Shown piece by piece: positions 13,241 through 15,918 of a stretch of DNA of 15,918 nucleotides (position 1 is the first letter of the stretch; every line of letters begins with the position of its first letter). The translations under genes and the position numbers were made by a program. The stretch covers positions 1-15,918 of the forward strand of contig CAZFIR010000088.1 of the NCBI GenBank assembly GCA_964519535.1. Direction: 5' to 3'. The DNA comes from CAYWLI01 sp964519535. Lineage in GTDB: Bacteria; Desulfobacterota; B13-G15; RBG-16-54-18. A model generated the notes under the pieces. It had not been told where the DNA came from. It was given only the letters and a program-made list of their open reading frames with translations, and searched no databases.

Positions 13241-13444
13241 CTGCTTGATCTCTTTTTCGACTTCCCCTTTTTTCGCGAGGAACCCCTGGGTGGCATCTTT
13301 GAGGGCCTGCTCGTACACCTCAACCCTCTCTCCGACTTCAATGGTCTTCTTCCCCAGCGTCTTTAAGGCAGCCCCGCCCCCCAGGTAGGTGAAGAAGAAT
13401 ATCAACAAGACCCCGATCACAATCCCCAAGACAAATTTTTTCAT
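13220..13444 (-). CDS. Small single-span membrane protein with charged helical tail
   Basis: The 74-residue product starts MKKFVLGIVIGVLLIFFFTY, one strong transmembrane helix with two lysines before it (N-terminus in the cytoplasm). A short Gly-Gly-Gly turn is followed by a Lys/Glu-rich tail likely to be helical, ending in the near repeat KEIKQ-KKEIKQ, which reflects a DNA repeat of TTGATCTCTTTTT. The start has GAGGAA 7-8 nt upstream and a near-consensus promoter, so expression is likely. I do not recognise a family. Proteins of this form often anchor or scaffold in the inner membrane, but that is only analogy. It converges on the acylphosphatase gene (9 bp) and diverges from the ATP-grasp gene. 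Confidence 0.7.
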   Translation of the reverse strand: MKKFVLGIVIGVLLIFFFTYLGGGAALKTLGKKTIEVGERVEVYEQALKDATQGFLAKKGEVEKEIKQKKEIKQ

Positions 13445-13474
13445 TTGTAGATTCCTCTTTTTCTTTTATATAAT
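13445..13474 (+). promoter_or_regulatory. Possible promoter of the ATP-grasp/glycosyltransferase pair
   Basis: TTGTAG (13445-13450), an 18-bp spacer and TATAAT (13469-13474). The -10 is perfect and the -35 weak. It overlaps the -10 of the opposite promoter (13465-13470), so the two could not be bound by polymerase at once. Confidence 0.35.
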
Positions 13475-13493
13475 AGAGTCTTTCCGTTGTCAA
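13465..13493 (-). promoter_or_regulatory. Strong promoter of the 74-residue membrane protein gene
   Basis: The minus strand has a perfect TTGACA (13493-13488), a 17-bp spacer and TATAAA (13470-13465). The start near 13458 leaves a 14-nt leader that contains the GAGGAA ribosome-binding site. Confidence 0.65.
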
Positions 13494-13548
13494 GAAAGGG
13501 GAAATGTCCCTTCCTGCAACGGGACGATGTGACATGAGGTGAAAGGTG

Positions 13549-14712
13549 ATGTCCAGGGTATTTGTTACGGACGGTCATTGGAGAAAGACCTTAGCGGTGG
13601 TTCGCTCCCTCGGCAAAAGCGGGTTGGAGGTGACCGTCGGAGAAAGCTCCCGGATAGCTACCTCTCTCTTCTCCAAGTACTGCAGCCGGAGAGTGGTCTA
13701 CCCCTCGGTACGCCGACGCCCTGATGACTTTCTCGCCTTTCTTCGCCAGGAATTGACCGGGAGACCGTATGATCTTCTCATGCCCATGGAGGAAGAAACC
13801 CTTCTGCTCCTGGCGCAACACAGAGACGAGTTCGCACCTCTGGCCCGGCTGCCTATCCCTTCCCATAAAGCAATCATGAAGGTGAGGGACAAAGGATGGC
13901 TGCTGCGGCACGCCTCCCACGAGGGGATCCCGACACCCCGGACCTTCTGGGTGCAGGACGGGGAGGAGCTCGGGGCCGTCGTGGATGTAATCCCGCCTCC
14001 CTGGGTCATTAAGCCGCGGGTAAGCTCAGGGGCCTTTGGTGTCGCCTACGTGGAACGAAAGGATGACCTGTCAGCCGCATACCAGAAGGTCCACAGGCAA
14101 TTTCCCTTTCCTCTGGTCCAAGAGCGCATCCCTCCCGATGGTGAAGCCTTTGGTCTGGCCGCCCTACTGGACGGCAGTGGTCACGTAAAGGCCAGCATCA
14201 CACATCGGAGATTGAGGGAATATCCGGTCTCGGGTGGCCCGAGCACCCTGCGGGAGAGCGTGCACCATCCCCAAATCGAGGAGCTCGGCATCCGGTTGCT
14301 GCGGTCTTTGAATTGGTACGGCATCGCCATGGTGGAGTTCAAGGTGGACCCCCGGGACAAGCAACCCAAGCTGATGGAGATCAACCCCCGCTTCTGGGGA
14401 TCTCTCGCCCTTGCTATCAATGCCGGGGTGGACTTCCCCTCTCTTGTATATAAGATGGCCATGGGAGAGGCGTTTGAGCCGGTACTGGAGTATGAGGCAG
14501 GTGTCAGGTGTCGATGGCTCCTGCCGGGGGATATCCTCCACTTCCTCACCAACCCCCAGAGGTTTCAACTCAACCCGAGCTTCTTTCAGTTCCGAGGGAT
14601 GGCCTACGACATCCTCTCCCGAGACGACCCGATGCCGACGCTTGGAAGGTTCCTCACCCTCTTTTCGCTCCTCTGGGATGAGGATCTGCGGAGGTTTCTG
14701 AATAGGAGATGA
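13549..14712 (+). CDS. ATP-grasp-domain protein (carbamoyl-phosphate synthase-like ligase), substrate unknown
   Basis: From the ATG at 13549, with GAGGTGA 6 nt upstream, the protein has 387 residues. The N-terminal part (about 1-110) is a Rossmann-like pre-ATP-grasp domain (VFVTDGHWRKTLAVVRSLGKSG). The ATP-grasp fold follows: PPWVIKPRVSSGAFGV (nucleotide-binding lysine and glycine loop, about 151-166), PLVQERIPPDGEAFG (189-203) and the metal-binding MVEFKVDP...LMEINPRFWGS (about 261-285), with E and N as magnesium ligands. ATP-grasp enzymes join a carboxylate to an amine or thiol through an acyl-phosphate, but the substrate cannot be read here. Its last four bases overlap the start of a glycosyltransferase gene (ATGA), so the two probably act in one pathway, perhaps for a surface glycolipid or glycopeptide. 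The -GVDFPSLVYKMAMGE- segment is common in such polysaccharide-linked ATP-grasp proteins. Confidence 0.85.
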   Translation: MSRVFVTDGHWRKTLAVVRSLGKSGLEVTVGESSRIATSLFSKYCSRRVVYPSVRRRPDDFLAFLRQELTGRPYDLLMPMEEETLLLLAQHRDEFAPLARLPIPSHKAIMKVRDKGWLLRHASHEGIPTPRTFWVQDGEELGAVVDVIPPPWVIKPRVSSGAFGVAYVERKDDLSAAYQKVHRQFPFPLVQERIPPDGEAFGLAALLDGSGHVKASITHRRLREYPVSGGPSTLRESVHHPQIEELGIRLLRSLNWYGIAMVEFKVDPRDKQPKLMEINPRFWGSLALAINAGVDFPSLVYKMAMGEAFEPVLEYEAGVRCRWLLPGDILHFLTNPQRFQLNPSFFQFRGMAYDILSRDDPMPTLGRFLTLFSLLWDEDLRRFLNRR

Positions 14713-15392
14713 ACGCCAGCGATGAGATGGCGGTCCTCATTCCCGCCTACAATGCCTCTCGCAGCCTCCGAGGAGTGGTCGAAGGTATCAAAGGTTATGG
14801 ATTGGCAATCGTGGTGATAGATGACGGGTCGGGGGATGCCACGGCCGAGATCGCCCATGAGGCCGGAGTTCAACTCCTGCGGCACCACAGTAATAGAGGA
14901 AAAGGGGTAGCCCTGCGGACCGGCTTCCGCTTTCTCCTGCATCAGGGATACGGGGCCATAATCACCATGGATGCCGATGGTCAGCATGATCCCTCCTTCA
15001 TCCCCCGCTTCATCCGAGCCTATGAGGAAGGGATGGGCGATATCATCATCGGCTCCCGGGCAGGAGAGTTCGGTGCAATGAGTTGGCTGAGGAGGTTCTG
15101 GAATCAGCTCGGGGTCAAGGCTGTATCCAAACTGACAGGCACCCCCCTCACCGATACCCAATCTGGCTATCGCCTCATCAGGGCTGAGGTGTTGCAGGGG
15201 CTGCCGCTTCGCGCCACAGGTTATGAGATGGAGCTGGAGCTCCTCATTAAGGGTCGCAAAAGGGGACACCGTGTGATAGATATTCCTGTTGCCACCCGGT
15301 ATGCAGACGGAAGACCTTCCAGCCATTTCCGGCCCGTGAGGGATACGTGGTTGGTTTGCCGAACCTTTTTGCAGGAGTTCTTCTGGAAGTAA
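14709..15392 (+). CDS. Family 2 glycosyltransferase (dolichyl-phosphate mannose synthase-like)
   Basis: The 227-residue protein has a GT-A fold of family GT2. It starts with MAVLIPAYNASRSLRGVV, has VVIDDGSGDATAEIA (nucleotide-binding D38/D39) and the metal-binding TMDADGQHD (D88, D90), followed by IIGSR and the acceptor-loop TDTQSGYRLI and YEMELELLIKG. It resembles polyprenol-phosphate sugar synthases such as DPM1, which transfer a sugar from a nucleotide donor to a lipid phosphate at the inner membrane. It lacks the C-terminal membrane helices of some members. AGGAG lies just before the ATG, which overlaps the ATP-grasp stop by four bases, so it is the second gene of that operon. Donor and acceptor are not known. 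Confidence 0.88.
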   Translation: MNASDEMAVLIPAYNASRSLRGVVEGIKGYGLAIVVIDDGSGDATAEIAHEAGVQLLRHHSNRGKGVALRTGFRFLLHQGYGAIITMDADGQHDPSFIPRFIRAYEEGMGDIIIGSRAGEFGAMSWLRRFWNQLGVKAVSKLTGTPLTDTQSGYRLIRAEVLQGLPLRATGYEMELELLIKGRKRGHRVIDIPVATRYADGRPSSHFRPVRDTWLVCRTFLQEFFWK

Positions 15393-15698
15393 GATCTGAA
15401 CGTTTCATAGGATAAAAAGTTATACCATGGGCAGGCTCGCCTCCCCGGCCCTTATGATAGGAGCACATTGAGACGACGAACAGCTCATCACGCCCCCCTC
15501 TCCTACCAAGCGAATAGAACGCTATGCCGCCGGTTCAGGCCCTCGATCTACGCCGCCCGGGAGGGGTACCCGCTCTACACGACCAACAAGTGCAAAGTGA
15601 CGACAAGATAAGATGAACGAGGATCATTTTACAGCCCACTTCTTTTCGCACGTGCTTCCTTCGCAAGTTCTGTAACGCCTTTTTTGGGGCTTACGTCT
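15393..15698. other. Intergenic region after the glycosyltransferase
   Basis: This 306-bp stretch lies between two converging genes. The only item with gene-like signs is a 47-codon frame from a TTG at 15468 (AGGAG about 5 nt upstream) to the TAA at 15611. Its Arg- and Tyr-rich product has no recognisable domain, so I do not list it as a gene. A bulged hairpin, GTAACGCC to GGCTTAC (15672-15694), has T in its loop but no T-tract after it on either strand, so it is not a clear terminator. Confidence 0.4.
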
Positions 15699-15918
15699 TT
15701 AAAACATATTACCCATTGAGGATTTAATTCCGAATTTCTTCATGCTCTTCAAGACAAGTTTAGCTGCATTGATCCCAGAAAGGATTACCATCGGAATGCC
15801 TCCACCGGGGAAGGTCCAATGGCCTGCCTGATAGAGATTGGCTATAGGTGTCTTCTGGCTACGAATCCTTGAGAATTCTTTTGCCGATAGGTACCAACCC
15901 ATGGTAGCTCCGTGCAAG
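15699..15918 (-). CDS. CrtI/RetSat-like FAD-dependent oxidoreductase, C-terminal part (cut by window edge)
   Basis: The frame is open to the right edge, so only about the last 73 residues are seen. They contain IANLYQAGHWTFPGGGIPMVILSGINAAKLVLK, which matches the C-terminal FAD-contacting segment of phytoene desaturase, carotenoid isomerase and retinol saturase-like proteins (pattern GxxTxPGGGxPxxxxSGxxAA). Such enzymes desaturate or isomerise carotenoids or act on related polyenes. The start lies outside the window; the TTG at 15917 is an internal Leu codon. It ends in a basic tail (MKKFGIKSSMGNMF) before the TAA at 15699. The exact substrate cannot be told from this part. Confidence 0.8.
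   Translation of the reverse strand, partial: LHGATMGWYLSAKEFSRIRSQKTPIANLYQAGHWTFPGGGIPMVILSGINAAKLVLKSMKKFGIKSSMGNMF

Noticed and set aside
15468..15611. 47-codon TTG-started frame with AGGAG upstream
   Set aside because: The start signal is fair, but the product has odd Arg/Tyr-rich composition, no domain and no supporting promoter or terminator, so I left it out of the gene list.

Overview
This 15.9 kb window looks like chromosomal core DNA from a Gram-negative bacterium. I see no phage, insertion sequence, CRISPR array, tRNA or rRNA. The gene set (Aquifex-type aconitase, Rex, class II aldolase with a PfkB-type kinase, a DUF523/DUF1722 protein, a solo HEPN protein) fits an anaerobic or facultative lineage of the Desulfobacterota (Deltaproteobacteria) kind. 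That placement is inference and is not proven here. Genes are dense, several start at TTG or GTG, and most upstream regions carry sigma70-like promoters (TTGACN, 17-18 bp, TATAGT/TATAAA/TATACT).

Left part (1-3457, all genes on the minus strand): the first codons of a probable UbiA-type prenyltransferase; a YihY/BrkB-family membrane protein; a solo HEPN protein preceded by a strong promoter, a 129-nt G-rich leader or small RNA, and a clear intrinsic terminator; a small zinc-ribbon-like protein; and a 40-residue single-span membrane peptide behind an AT-rich region with repeated operator-like palindromes.

Middle part (3458-10258): an aconitase gene followed by a DUF523-DUF1722 gene (minus) diverges from a methionine aminopeptidase gene (plus) across a 108-bp region with back-to-back promoters and a 7+3+7 inverted repeat. 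A cardiolipin synthase-like phospholipase D gene converges on map with an 8-bp gap. The ribosome-assembly GTPase der follows. It seems to be translationally coupled to a 31-codon leader ORF and diverges from the aldolase gene.

Right part (10259-15918): fba and pfkB form a two-gene sugar-phosphate unit. It is followed by rex, whose upstream region has three copies of the Rex-like half-site TGTGAAAA, and by acylphosphatase. A small membrane peptide gene (minus) and an ATP-grasp/glycosyltransferase pair (plus, ATGA overlap) diverge from overlapping promoters. The window ends in the 3' part of a CrtI/RetSat-like FAD oxidoreductase gene (minus).

The least explained items are the promoter-RNA-terminator unit before the HEPN gene, the operator-like repeats at 3258-3373, the der leader ORF, and the Cys-to-Ser change in the SPSCG motif of the DUF523 protein.
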